Notes: generated by a model not told the origin, from the letters alone. A DNA stretch of 40,921 nt from Bog-756 sp036513075 (GCA_036513075.1 DATBZS010000011.1:1-40921), one strand, 5' to 3'. Positions 16,917 through 24,948 are shown, counted from the first letter of the stretch. Numbers and translations: made by a program.

Positions 16917-17267
16917 TCAGATGACCCGCCCCGGGGCACCCGAGGCGTCCACCACCGGGAGGCCGAGCGCTTCCCAGGCCTGCATGCCCCCGACGATATT
17001 GCGGACGTCATACCCGGACCCGGCCAGGTGTAGGGCGACCGAGCCCGAGCGACCCCCAACCCGGCACATGCAGACGATGATCCGGTCGGTGGGTAGTTCA
17101 CCGATGCGTTCGACCACGTCGCCCATAGGGAGGTGGACCGCAACCGGGGCGTGTCCGGCGTCCCACTCGTCGTCCTCCCTGACGTCGAGCATCAATGCGC
17201 CGCCGACCACGAGTCGGTCGGCCTCGACAGGGTCGATGTCGGTCACGTCCACGGGCTGCGAGCTCAC
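16917..17267 (-). CDS. Single-domain rhodanese-like protein
   Basis: The 116-residue protein has the rhodanese order DVREDDEWDAGHAPVAVHLPMGD (CH2A-like motif, residues 28-50), IIVCMCRVGGRSG with active-site Cys68 in the CRVGGRS loop, and a C-terminal VRNIVGGMQAWEALGLPV. Such proteins carry sulfur as a persulfide on the loop cysteine, or act as arsenate reductase-like or sensing modules. The six-residue loop size fits sulfur transfer. It lies in the operon between the VOC protein and DUF4031; its link to acyl-CoA chemistry is unclear. Confidence 0.9.
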   Translation of the reverse strand: MSSQPVDVTDIDPVEADRLVVGGALMLDVREDDEWDAGHAPVAVHLPMGDVVERIGELPTDRIIVCMCRVGGRSGSVALHLAGSGYDVRNIVGGMQAWEALGLPVVDASGAPGRVI

Positions 17268-17324
17268 GGCATCACGGTAGTGGAGGTGGCACCGAAGGCC
17301 GAGCAGGGGCCGAGCAAGGGCAAC

Positions 17325-17780
17325 TCAACCTCCGAGGTCCATCAATTCGATGCGCACACCGTCGGGGTCTGTGCAGTACAGGAAGTCGAGCGACACCTCA
17401 CCGAAGGCGAAGGTGGTTCGGGTGGGACGGACCACGGTGCCGCCGAAGGCCTCGATGGTGGCGGCCACCGACTCGACGTCGCCAACCCGCAGCGACAGGT
17501 GGGTGAGGCCGAGCTGGTTCATGGGTCGACGATCCCCCGAACCCGTGATGCCCGGTGCCACAAAGTCGAGGAGTTCGAGGGTGACCCCGTCCCGTCGGAT
17601 CATCCGCGAGCGCAGGCGCACCCCTTCGATCTCCATCAGTGCGGCGAACTCCTCCCCCACCTCGTGGCTGACCACCTCTTCGAAGCCCAGACCCTCGCAG
17701 TAGAAGCGGAGGGAGGCGTGGAGGTCGGAGACGCAGATGCCGATGTGGGAGACCGAGAGTCCACCGTCGTCATTGCCCAT
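17325..17780 (-). CDS. VOC-superfamily (glyoxalase-like) protein
   Basis: The 151-residue protein contains two beta-alpha-beta-beta-beta modules. The four predicted metal ligands of the fold are present: His12 (VSHIGICV), Glu69 (VTLELLDF), His94 (LTHLSLRV) and Glu145 (RIELMDL). LYCTDPDGVRIELMD is the typical C-terminal strand. A metal-dependent lyase, epimerase or dioxygenase is possible; methylmalonyl-CoA epimerase is a candidate given the acyl-CoA context, but no specific signature is visible. It lies 30 bp downstream of the second dehydrogenase gene, in the same operon. Confidence 0.88.
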   Translation of the reverse strand: MGNDDGGLSVSHIGICVSDLHASLRFYCEGLGFEEVVSHEVGEEFAALMEIEGVRLRSRMIRRDGVTLELLDFVAPGITGSGDRRPMNQLGLTHLSLRVGDVESVAATIEAFGGTVVRPTRTTFAFGEVSLDFLYCTDPDGVRIELMDLGG

Positions 17781-17810
17781 GGTGTTCTGGCCCCCGTCGA
17801 GGCCGGCGGC

Positions 17811-18938
17811 TCAGGCCGGCTCGGCGGCCAGCGTGGCGCCGAGGCGCAGCAGCTGGTCGGTGGCACCGCCGAGGGTCAGCTCGATGTGCTTGGTATTGAG
17901 GAAGAACCGGTGGAGCGGGTATTCGCGGTCGACACCGACGCCCCCGTGGAGGTGCACAGCGGCGTGGACGACCCGTTGACCTCCGTCGGCGGCCCAGAAC
18001 TTGGCCACGGCGATCTCCTTGTCGGCCGGCAGGCCTTCGGCGAGGCGCCAGGCGGCCTGCCAGGCAGTCAGACGGATGGCCTCGGTGTCGACGTAGGCGT
18101 CGGCGGCCCGCTGGCCCACAGCCTGGAAGGTGGCGATGGGCTTGCCGAACTGTTCGCGGTTCTTGGTGTACTCGGCCACCAGCGCGATGGATGCGGCGGC
18201 TGCACCGGCCTGGGCGAGAGCCAGAGCCGTCGTGCTGCGCTGGACCATCCACTCGACGATGGCCGCACCGTCGGCCACACTTCCGAGGAGTGCGTCCGGC
18301 CCCGCCGCCACGCCGGCGAGGGTGAGCAGACCCTCGGGCTGGCCGTTGTTGGCCGTTTGACGCTCGACCGTCAGGCCGGCGGCACCGCTTTCGATCAGGA
18401 ACACGGCCACTCCGTCTGGCTCGATCCTTGCCGTCACCAGGACGGCGTCGGCGAAGGTACCCGACGGCACGCAGGCCTTCACTCCGGTGAGGTTCCACCC
18501 GTCCCCGGCCGGCTCGGCCACCGTGGACGGTCCGGCGGGGGTGCCACCGAGCTCGACCAGAGCCGTCGTGAGTACAGTGTCGCCGGACACGACGCCGGGC
18601 AACCAACGCTGCTTCTGAGCGTCGGTGCCGAACTCGGCGATGGCCGGTGCGGCAGCGGCCAAGGTCTCCACCACGGGTACGTAGGCCGCCGTTCGACCCG
18701 CCGCCTCGGCCAGCAGGCCGGTCTCCAGGAAGCCGAGCCCCGCCCCACCTACATCCTCGGGCAGGGCGATGCCGAGCAGCCCGGCCGCGGCGAGTTCGGA
18801 CCAGAGCTTGCGGTCGAAGCGGTCGCCGTCGGCCTCGGTCTCCAACTCCCGCAGGCGCTCCTGGGTCGACAGATCGGTGAAGATGCGGTCGGCCAGATCG
18901 CGGACGGCCTCTTGCTCCTCGCTGAATGAGAAGTCCAT
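17811..18938 (-). CDS. Acyl-CoA dehydrogenase, non-catalytic partner subunit
   Basis: The 375-residue protein has the acyl-CoA dehydrogenase fold: MDFSFSEEQEAVRDLADRIF, LGIALPEDVGGAGLGF, a reduced central region, ALVAEYTKNREQFGKPIATFQAVGQRAADAY and LHGGVGVDREYPLHRFF. It lacks both positions where these enzymes carry the base. The helix-G site reads VEWMVQRS (Gln233 instead of Glu), and the C-terminal EGT site reads GGATDQ. The FAD-proximal TEP/SGTD block is also absent (ALVELGGTPAG). It is therefore probably the structural half of an alpha2-beta2 complex with the upstream gene, as in mycobacterial ChsE1-ChsE2. The genes are 34 bp apart. Confidence 0.9.
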   Translation of the reverse strand: MDFSFSEEQEAVRDLADRIFTDLSTQERLRELETEADGDRFDRKLWSELAAAGLLGIALPEDVGGAGLGFLETGLLAEAAGRTAAYVPVVETLAAAAPAIAEFGTDAQKQRWLPGVVSGDTVLTTALVELGGTPAGPSTVAEPAGDGWNLTGVKACVPSGTFADAVLVTARIEPDGVAVFLIESGAAGLTVERQTANNGQPEGLLTLAGVAAGPDALLGSVADGAAIVEWMVQRSTTALALAQAGAAAASIALVAEYTKNREQFGKPIATFQAVGQRAADAYVDTEAIRLTAWQAAWRLAEGLPADKEIAVAKFWAADGGQRVVHAAVHLHGGVGVDREYPLHRFFLNTKHIELTLGGATDQLLRLGATLAAEPA

Positions 18939-18972
18939 GGTGTGCTCTCTCTCTACGTGGTGACGGGCCGGA

Positions 18973-20148
18973 CTACCGCAGCGACCGGGGCATGCCCAGG
19001 CCGAAGATGGCGATCAGGTCCCGCTGGATCTCGTTGGTGCCGCCGCCGAAGGTGAGGATGACCAGGCTGCGCGCGTACATTTCGAGGCGCCCGGCCAGCA
19101 CGGCCTCGGGCGAGCCCTTGGCCAGGTATCCGGCCTGGCCGACGATCTCCATCATCAGCTTGAAGGCCTCGAGGTAGAACTCGGTGCCGAACACCTTGAT
19201 GGTGGACGCGTCGGCCACGTCGAGGTGACCCTGGGTGGCGGTCCATGCCACCTTCCAGTTGATGAGCTTGAGGAACTCGAGGCGGGCATAGATGCGGGCC
19301 AGGTGGACCTGCACCCACTCCTGGTCGATCACCCGGCGACCGTCGGCCAGTTTCGTGGCCTGGGCCCATGCCCGCGTGTCGGTCATGGCCCGTTCGATGA
19401 TGCCCGATGAGCACAGCGTGACCCGCTCGTGGTTGAGCTGGTTGGTGATCAGCGACCACCCCTGGTTCTCGCCGCCGACCAGGTTGGTCGCCGGCACCCG
19501 GACGTCCTCGTAGAACGTGTAGTTGATGTTGTGGTCGCCCAGCAGGTGCATGGGGACCACCTTGATGCCCGGCGTGTCCATCGGGACCACGAACATCGAG
19601 ATTCCCTTGTGCTTGGCGGCCTCGGGATCGGTGCGGGTAGCCAGCCAGATGTAGTCGGCATCGCCGGCCAGCGATGTGTAGATCTTCTGGCCGTTGATGA
19701 CGTACTCGTCGCCGTCACGGACGGCCCGGGTCTGCAACGAGGCCAAGTCGGTGCCCGACTCCGGCTCGGTGTAGCCGATGCAGAAGTGGATGTCACCGGC
19801 CAGGATCTTCGGGAGGAAGAACTCCTTCTGCTCCTGGGTCCCGTAGTCCATGAGGGTCGGACCCACCGTGTTGATGGTCAACATGGGCACTGGTGCCCCC
19901 GCCCGCATCGACTCGTCGAAGAAGATGAACTGCTCGATGGGGCCCTTACCCTGGCCGCCCCACTCCGTCGGCCAGCCGATGCCCAGCCAGCCGTCGGTGG
20001 CCATCTGCTTGACCACCCGGCGCATATCGGAGCCGATGCCATGGCCCTGATGGAGCTGTTCTTGGACTTCGGGGGTCAGGAGCTTGTCGTAGTACTCCCG
20101 CAACTCATTGCGGAGCGCCTGATGCTCCTCGGTGTAACCGATCTCCAT
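18973..20148 (-). CDS. Acyl-CoA dehydrogenase, catalytic subunit
   Basis: The 391-residue flavoenzyme starts at ATG 20148 behind GGGAGGG. The FAD/substrate motif IGYTEPESGTDLASLQTRA (residues 124-142) and WLGIGWPTEWGGQGKGP are intact. Glu241 in NQLNHERVTLC is at the helix-G position used as the catalytic base by isovaleryl-type and ChsE2/FadE29-type enzymes. The C-terminal site reads FGGGTNEIQRD, with Gly in place of the MCAD-type Glu. It oxidises an acyl-CoA to the 2,3-enoyl-CoA and passes electrons to ETF. Together with the partner gene it resembles sterol side-chain dehydrogenases, which act on bulky branched acyl-CoAs. It is the first gene of the operon and lies behind a KstR-like site. 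Confidence 0.92.
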   Translation of the reverse strand: MEIGYTEEHQALRNELREYYDKLLTPEVQEQLHQGHGIGSDMRRVVKQMATDGWLGIGWPTEWGGQGKGPIEQFIFFDESMRAGAPVPMLTINTVGPTLMDYGTQEQKEFFLPKILAGDIHFCIGYTEPESGTDLASLQTRAVRDGDEYVINGQKIYTSLAGDADYIWLATRTDPEAAKHKGISMFVVPMDTPGIKVVPMHLLGDHNINYTFYEDVRVPATNLVGGENQGWSLITNQLNHERVTLCSSGIIERAMTDTRAWAQATKLADGRRVIDQEWVQVHLARIYARLEFLKLINWKVAWTATQGHLDVADASTIKVFGTEFYLEAFKLMMEIVGQAGYLAKGSPEAVLAGRLEMYARSLVILTFGGGTNEIQRDLIAIFGLGMPRSLR

Positions 20149-20198
20149 GGGTTCCCTCCCGGTCCGGTGCTGCCCGCCCGCGAGCGGTCCTTCACGAC

Positions 20199-20212
20199 TA
20201 GAACACGTTACA
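20199..20212. promoter_or_regulatory. KstR-like operator
   Basis: TAGAACACGTTACA fits the pattern TnnAACnnGTTnnA reported for KstR, the TetR-family sterol-catabolism repressor of mycobacteria and rhodococci. It lies 51 bp upstream of the catalytic dehydrogenase start, where binding would block its promoter. At this GC content I estimate about 0.1 chance match in a window of this size, so position and context carry much of the weight. Confidence 0.5.
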
Positions 20213-20286
20213 TTCGACCACCCCGGGACGCCACCGTCGCCCGAGGGGTCCACTGCGTCACGGGGAGAGCCCCGGTCCCACTATGG

Positions 20287-20300
20287 TTACCATCCGGTAA
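20287..20300. promoter_or_regulatory. TTACC-N4-GGTAA palindrome
   Basis: TTACCATCCGGTAA is a perfect 5+5 inverted repeat in the divergent intergenic region, 160 bp before the thiolase start. TTAC-type palindromes of this size are common operators of TetR-family regulators of fatty-acid genes. The regulator is not identified. Confidence 0.35.
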
Positions 20301-20459
20301 GTTCCGAGGATTCATCGAAGGGGCCCTGGCGTCACCTGCGCTCCGAGGGACCCTCATTGCGCCCACGGACGCCACCAGCACGTAGACCAGTACCGTTCCA
20401 CCCATGCCGTTCCACACTTCGCACCGCGGCACAGTCCGCCCGTCACCGAGGAGCACCAC

Positions 20460-21668
20460 ATGCCCGAAGCAGTAATCGTCGCCACCGGTCGGACCCCCAT
20501 CGGCCGGGCCAACAAGGGCTCGCTCACCGAGTGCCGTCCCGACGACCTGGCCGCGCTGGTCATCCGCGAGGTTCTGGCCAAGGTCCCGAACCTCGACCCC
20601 CAACTGGTCGAGGACGTCATCCTCGGCTCGGGCCAGCCCGCCGGCGAGGCCGGCTACAACATCGGCCGCGTCGCCGCCATCCTGGCCGGCCTCCCCGACG
20701 TGCCCGGCGTGACTGTCAACCGCTACTGCTCGTCGTCGCTCCAGACCATCCGGATGGCCGCCCACGCCATCCGGGCCGGCGAGGGCGACGTCTTCGTCGC
20801 CGCCGGTGTCGAGACGGTCAGCCGGTACATGCACGGCGCGGCGGACGTCGGCCCTCACAATGCGCTGTTCGCCGAAGCCGAGGCCCGTACCACGGCCCGC
20901 ACACCGGCCGCCGGCAAGCCCTGGACCCCCCTCGAAGGCGCATTCCCCGACGTCTACATCGCCATGGGCCAGACGGCCGAGAACGTCGCCGAGTTCAAGG
21001 GCGTGACCCGTCTTGAGCAGGACGAGTTCGCCGTCCAGTCCCAGCACCGGGCCGTGGCCGCCCAAGAGGCCGGGTTCTTCGAGAGGGAGATCATCCCAGT
21101 GACCCTGGCCGACGGGACCGTGGTGTCCAAGGACGACGGGCCCCGGGCCGGAACCACACTCGAGAAGCTGTCCGAGCTCAAGCCGGTGTTCCGCGAGGGC
21201 GGCACCATCACCGCCGGCAACGCCTGCCCGCTCAACGACGGCGCCGCCGCCGTGGTGGTGATGAGCGACACCAAGGCCAAGGAGCTCGGCATCACCCCGC
21301 TCGCCCGAATCGTGGCCAGCGGCGTGACCGGCCTGAATCCCGAGATCATGGGCCTGGGCCCGGTCGAGGCCATCCGCCAGGTCCTGCGCCGGGCCAACAT
21401 GACCATCGACGACATCGACCTCGTAGAGATCAACGAGGCCTTCGCCGCCCAGGTCGTCCCGTCGGCCAAGGAACTGGGAATCAGCTACGACAAGTTGAAC
21501 GTGCGGGGCGGGGCCATCGCCCTCGGCCATCCCTTCGGCCAGACCGGTGCCCGAATCATGACCACCCTGCTCAACGCCCTCGACGACACCGGCAAGACCT
21601 TCGGCCTCGAGTCGATGTGCGTCGGCGGCGGTCAGGGCATGGCCATGATCGTGGAGCGCCTCTCGTAG
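20460..21668 (+). CDS. Acetyl-CoA C-acyltransferase (thiolase)
   Basis: The 402-residue thiolase begins MPEAVIVATGRTPIGRANKG, with GAGGAG seven bases before the ATG. The full catalytic set is present: Cys90 (VNRYCSSSLQTI), His357 (GHPFGQTGARI) and Cys387 (SMCVGGGQGMA). GNACPLNDGAAAVVVM and VEINEAFAAQ are also intact. It cleaves 3-ketoacyl-CoA with CoA to release acetyl- or propionyl-CoA, the last step of beta-oxidation, or runs in reverse. Divergence from the dehydrogenase operon across a shared control region suggests a common regulon. Chain-length or sterol specificity cannot be read from sequence. Confidence 0.94.
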   Translation: MPEAVIVATGRTPIGRANKGSLTECRPDDLAALVIREVLAKVPNLDPQLVEDVILGSGQPAGEAGYNIGRVAAILAGLPDVPGVTVNRYCSSSLQTIRMAAHAIRAGEGDVFVAAGVETVSRYMHGAADVGPHNALFAEAEARTTARTPAAGKPWTPLEGAFPDVYIAMGQTAENVAEFKGVTRLEQDEFAVQSQHRAVAAQEAGFFEREIIPVTLADGTVVSKDDGPRAGTTLEKLSELKPVFREGGTITAGNACPLNDGAAAVVVMSDTKAKELGITPLARIVASGVTGLNPEIMGLGPVEAIRQVLRRANMTIDDIDLVEINEAFAAQVVPSAKELGISYDKLNVRGGAIALGHPFGQTGARIMTTLLNALDDTGKTFGLESMCVGGGQGMAMIVERLS

Positions 21669-21951
21669 GTCGCACTGTCGGACTCCCGGGTCAGGGTGGC
21701 ACGACGGCAGCGCCGTACCGGCACGACAGCTGCTGGCCTCCGGGTCGGCGGCTGTCGCCGCGTCTGGCCTCCTCGACGCCGCTACAGACCCTCGACGTTT
21801 CTACAGATTCGGACCCGGACCAACCACGGCCACGGTCCGAGGGACGCCCGATAGTCGTCCGAGGGTCGTCCGACCGCCGCGTGCCGGTACTCACCGGAGT
21901 CTCGTCCGTATCCAACCGCGGGAACTCCCAGATCAATGCCACCGGGAGTCG

Positions 21952-23004
21952 TCAGCTGTCACCCGAGCGCGGCTTGAACCGCCGAGGGCTGCGGGGTTGC
22001 CGGTCGAGCAGCGGGGTCGACGGATCCCGCACCGTACGTCCCAGCTCCTTGGCCCTCCGCCAGGCCATACCGGACAGTGCCTCGAGGACGATCCGGTTGC
22101 TCAGGTAGGCGGTGACCTCGGCGTGGTCGAACGGCGGCGACAGCTCCACGACGTCGACCCCGCAGAGTGGCAGCTCCATGGCGATCCGCCGCACGGCGTC
22201 CAGCAGCTGGCGGGCACTGAGGCCGCCAGGCTCGGGCGTGCCGGTGGCCGGGGCCGACCCGGGGTCGACCACGTCCACATCTACCGAGAGGAACACTGCG
22301 TCGCAGTCGTCGAGAGCGATGGCAAAGGCCTCGGTCAGGCACTCGTCGAGACCCCGGGACACCACCTCGGTCATTTCGTAGCTGCGCATGCCTTGTGCGG
22401 CCATCCAGTCCAGTGTCTCGGGATCGGGCCAGTAACCGCGTAGGCCGATCTGGAGGAAGCGGTCACCCCGCACCGCCCCCGATTCGATGAGACGGCGCAT
22501 CGGGGTCCCGTGGCCGACCAGCGCGCCGAACTGCTCGTTGGCCGTGTCGGCGTGGGCATCGAAGTGGATCATGGCCACCCGGCCCCAGCCCACGTGGCGG
22601 GCGCACCCGGTGGCATCGGGGTAGGCGATGGTGTGGTCGCCCCCGAGGATGATGGGGATGGCGCCGCTGCGGGCGATGGTCTCGACGGCCGTCTCGAGCC
22701 GGGCACAGGACAGGGCGGTGTCACCCGAGGGCATCTCGACGTCACCGACGTCGACCACGTGGAGCTCGACCAGGGGATCCACGCCGAGGGCCAGGCTCGG
22801 GCGTTTCCCGTCGTGGGGCAGATAGTCGGTGAAGCGGATGGCCTGGGGCCCGAAGCGGCAGCCCGACCGGTGGCTGGTGCCACCGTCGAAGGGCGCGCCC
22901 ACGATGACGGCCCGGGCGCCGGCGTAGCTGGACGGATCGTCGAGGCTGGCGGCGGGCACCCCGGCGAATGTGGCGTCGGGTCCGTACATGTTGCCTAGCC
23001 GCAT
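21952..23004 (-). CDS. Agmatinase/arginase-family ureohydrolase
   Basis: The 350-residue enzyme starts at ATG 23004 with GAGGAGG five bases upstream. All binuclear Mn2+ ligands are visible: His124 (GGDHTI), Asp149, His151 and Asp153 (FDAHADT), and Asp242 and Asp244 (SVDVDVVDP). These enzymes hydrolyse a guanidino group to urea. GTPEPGGLSARQLL and the N-terminal YGPDATFAGVPA are typical of the agmatinase/guanidinobutyrase branch rather than true arginase. The substrate (agmatine, guanidinobutyrate or similar) is unresolved. It is a single gene, 125 bp downstream of the ferredoxin gene. Confidence 0.92.
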   Translation of the reverse strand: MRLGNMYGPDATFAGVPAASLDDPSSYAGARAVIVGAPFDGGTSHRSGCRFGPQAIRFTDYLPHDGKRPSLALGVDPLVELHVVDVGDVEMPSGDTALSCARLETAVETIARSGAIPIILGGDHTIAYPDATGCARHVGWGRVAMIHFDAHADTANEQFGALVGHGTPMRRLIESGAVRGDRFLQIGLRGYWPDPETLDWMAAQGMRSYEMTEVVSRGLDECLTEAFAIALDDCDAVFLSVDVDVVDPGSAPATGTPEPGGLSARQLLDAVRRIAMELPLCGVDVVELSPPFDHAEVTAYLSNRIVLEALSGMAWRRAKELGRTVRDPSTPLLDRQPRSPRRFKPRSGDS

Positions 23005-23129
23005 CAGGCCTCCTCGGGAGTCACGCCCGCTCGGGATCCACGCCCCGGGCCGGGGCCGGCCCAACCCTACGGGACGTTCAGCTGCCGCTTGCTGATATCC
23101 GGGGTGCGGACATCAGAGGATGCGGCCGC

Positions 23130-23327
23130 TCAGTCCGTGACTTCCTCGATGGCGTACTCCGGGCAGTTGGCGATGGCCAAGCGGGCCTTGTCCTCCAGCT
23201 CCGGGGGCACCGTTCCGTCGCCGATGACCGACGACAGCCCGTAGTCGTCCACCGAGAACAATTCGGGGGCGAGCCCGTAACACCGGGCATGACCGGTGCA
23301 CTTCTCCTCGATGACACGGATCTTCAC
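23130..23327 (-). CDS. [3Fe-4S]-type ferredoxin with CxxHxxC motif
   Basis: The 65-residue protein from GTG 23327 reads KIRVIEEKCTGHARCYGLAPELF and ends AIANCPEYAIEEV. The cysteines are Cys10, Cys16 and Cys55 (before Pro), with His13 at the variable position, giving the C-x2-X-x2-C-n-CP pattern of actinobacterial P450 redox partners. Its start overlaps the upstream P450 stop by 4 bp, so it is almost certainly that enzyme's electron donor. The His variant is known among mycobacterial P450-associated ferredoxins. Confidence 0.93.
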   Translation of the reverse strand: MKIRVIEEKCTGHARCYGLAPELFSVDDYGLSSVIGDGTVPPELEDKARLAIANCPEYAIEEVTD

Positions 23328-24526
23328 GGGAACACCACTGGGACACTGCGGGGACCGCGGACCTGGCCGCCGGCCCAGGTCACCTCCGCCCCTTGTTCGA
23401 TACGGAACTCGGGAATTCGGCGCAGCCACTCCTCGATGGCCACCCGCAGTTCCATCCGGGCCAGGTTGGAGCCGGCGCAGCGGTGGATCCCCGACCCGAA
23501 GGCCACGTGCCGGTTGTGGGCCCGGTCGAGGATGACCCGGTCCGGGTGTTCGAAGGCCTCGGGATCCCGGTTAGCGGCCGGGAAGTTCATGAGCACCTTG
23601 TCGCCGGTCCGCATTGGGCAGCCCTCGAATTCCAGGTCCGAGGTCACCACCCGGGCCATGGTGACCGGCGAGTAGGCCCGTAGCAACTCCTCGACGGCCA
23701 GCGGCATGGCCTCGGAATCGCTGGCCAGCGTCTTGGCGTCATCGGGGTGGGTGGCGAGATGCCACAGTGACGAACCGATGGCGCTCCACGTCGTGTCGAC
23801 CCCGGCGATCAGCGTCAAGGCGGCGATACCGAGCACGATGGAATCCTCGACGGGCTGGCCCTCCACCTCGCTGTGGAGGAGGACGCTCATGAGGTCGTCG
23901 CCCGGCTCCGTCCGGCGGCGCTCCAGCTCGCTGACGAAGTACTCGATGAGGGCGAGTGTGCCCTCGCGCCGACGCTCCTCGTCGTCGGCGAACTCGAGCA
24001 CATCCCGGACCCAACCGGTGAAGGTGTCCGACAGCGACTCGGGCACGCCGAGGATGGCGGCGATCACCCTGACCGGAATCTGCTGGGCGTAGTCGGCAGC
24101 GGCGTCGGCCCGCCCGTCGACCAGGAACCCGTCAATCAGGCGGTTGCACAGGTCTCGGGTCATCGATTCGTAGCTCTCCACCTTGCGGTGGGAGAACCAC
24201 GGGAGCAGGAGCCGGCGCGTCCACGTGTGCATGGGCGGGTCGACCGAGATGGGAGGCACGCCGTAGGGCAGGACCGGCTCGTCGGGCTCCTCACCGGTGA
24301 AGGGGATCACGGTGATGTCCAGCGAGCTGAAGTGCTCGATGTCGTGGGCCAGGGCCACCACATCCTTGTAGGCGGTGGGCAGCCACGTGCTGCCCCGGCG
24401 GTCGGTGTGGGCCACCGGGCATCCGGTCCGCAGATCGTCCCAGATGGTGAACGGATCGTCCACATAGGGCCGGCTCAGGACATCGAAGTCGGTGCCCCAG
24501 TCCTCCACTGGTCGGACATCGGCCAT
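23324..24526 (-). CDS. Cytochrome P450, ferredoxin-coupled
   Basis: The 400-residue heme monooxygenase starts at ATG 24526 with GAGGT five bases upstream; a GTG directly before it is the alternative. Motifs are the I-helix LIAGVDTTWSAIG, EELLR (ExxR) and the heme loop FGSGIHRCAGSNLARME with Cys350. The N-terminal region (DFDVLSRPYVDDPFTIWDDLRTGCPVAHTD) and the ISVDPPMHTWTRRLL block differ from the P450 at 1932, so the two probably have different substrates. It is translationally coupled to the ferredoxin. Context suggests hydroxylation of a hydrophobic lipid or terpenoid, but this is inference. Confidence 0.95.
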   Translation of the reverse strand: MADVRPVEDWGTDFDVLSRPYVDDPFTIWDDLRTGCPVAHTDRRGSTWLPTAYKDVVALAHDIEHFSSLDITVIPFTGEEPDEPVLPYGVPPISVDPPMHTWTRRLLLPWFSHRKVESYESMTRDLCNRLIDGFLVDGRADAAADYAQQIPVRVIAAILGVPESLSDTFTGWVRDVLEFADDEERRREGTLALIEYFVSELERRRTEPGDDLMSVLLHSEVEGQPVEDSIVLGIAALTLIAGVDTTWSAIGSSLWHLATHPDDAKTLASDSEAMPLAVEELLRAYSPVTMARVVTSDLEFEGCPMRTGDKVLMNFPAANRDPEAFEHPDRVILDRAHNRHVAFGSGIHRCAGSNLARMELRVAIEEWLRRIPEFRIEQGAEVTWAGGQVRGPRSVPVVFP

Positions 24527-24547
24527 CACTCACCTCACAGATCGGGA

Positions 24548-24572
24548 GCGACAAACTATCGCTCGTTGTCGC
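24548..24572. promoter_or_regulatory. Inverted repeat upstream of the P450-ferredoxin pair
   Basis: GCGACAA (24548-24554) and TTGTCGC (24566-24572) are perfect inverted arms with an 11-base spacer. They lie about 20-45 bp upstream of the P450 start and overlap its presumed promoter. The size and placement fit a dimeric repressor operator, but no matching regulator gene is adjacent. Confidence 0.45.
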
Positions 24573-24573
24573 A

Positions 24574-24948
24574 TTGTTGCACGACCAGGTGGGCTGTGCA
24601 GCACCCTCCTCAGCACCGACAATCGCTTCCTGGCACGATGTCCCCCAGGCGGGCGGGGCAGCGGTCGCCAGCATCGCCGGAACCGTCAACAGCGGCGGGA
24701 ACTGGCTCGTCGGCACCAACGGTGCCGCCTACCCACTCGGCAACGCTGTCACTCATGGGTCGCCGGCCGGCACCCACCTGAACGCACCAGTGGACGCAGT
24801 GGCCACCACGGCACACGGCGGGGGCTACTCGCTGGTGGCCAAGGACGGTGGGCTGTTCGCCTACGGCGACTCCGGCTTCTACGGATCGGGCACGGGACAG
24901 TTCTCCGGTACGACGGTGGTCGGCATCGCCCCCTCCGACCAGTGCTGA
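24574..24948 (+). pseudogene. Short WLV-DGG-F-YGD repeat protein, probably a remnant
   Basis: A 124-codon frame from TTG 24574 contains about two copies of a 45-50 residue unit: NWLVGTNGAAYPLGNAVTHGS then GYSLVAKDGGLFAYGDSGFYGS. This resembles the repeats that occur in long tandem arrays in secreted proteins of Acidimicrobiia. There is no signal peptide, no strong start and only two units. It is therefore more likely the decayed end of a larger secreted gene than a complete protein; an expressed small protein remains possible. The frame ends with Cys. Confidence 0.5.

Larger units (their letters stand above)
20149..20459. promoter_or_regulatory. Divergent intergenic control region
   Basis: These 311 bases separate the dehydrogenase operon (minus) from the thiolase gene (plus) and hold no convincing gene. 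They contain a KstR-like palindrome (20199-20212) close to the minus-strand start and a second palindrome (20287-20300) nearer the middle. A strong Shine-Dalgarno, GAGGAG, precedes the thiolase ATG. No TetR gene is nearby, so the regulator would be encoded elsewhere. Confidence 0.6.

Noticed and set aside
17133..18929. A 598-codon plus-strand frame
   Set aside because: It runs antisense through the rhodanese, VOC and dehydrogenase genes, which all show strong motifs on the other strand.
21669..21951. Possible small gene between the thiolase and the ureohydrolase (minus frame 21691-21942)
   Set aside because: The 283-bp convergent gap has an 83-codon frame with Arg/Ser/Gly-biased composition, no Shine-Dalgarno and no motif. 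Only short imperfect GTCCGAGGG direct repeats are seen.
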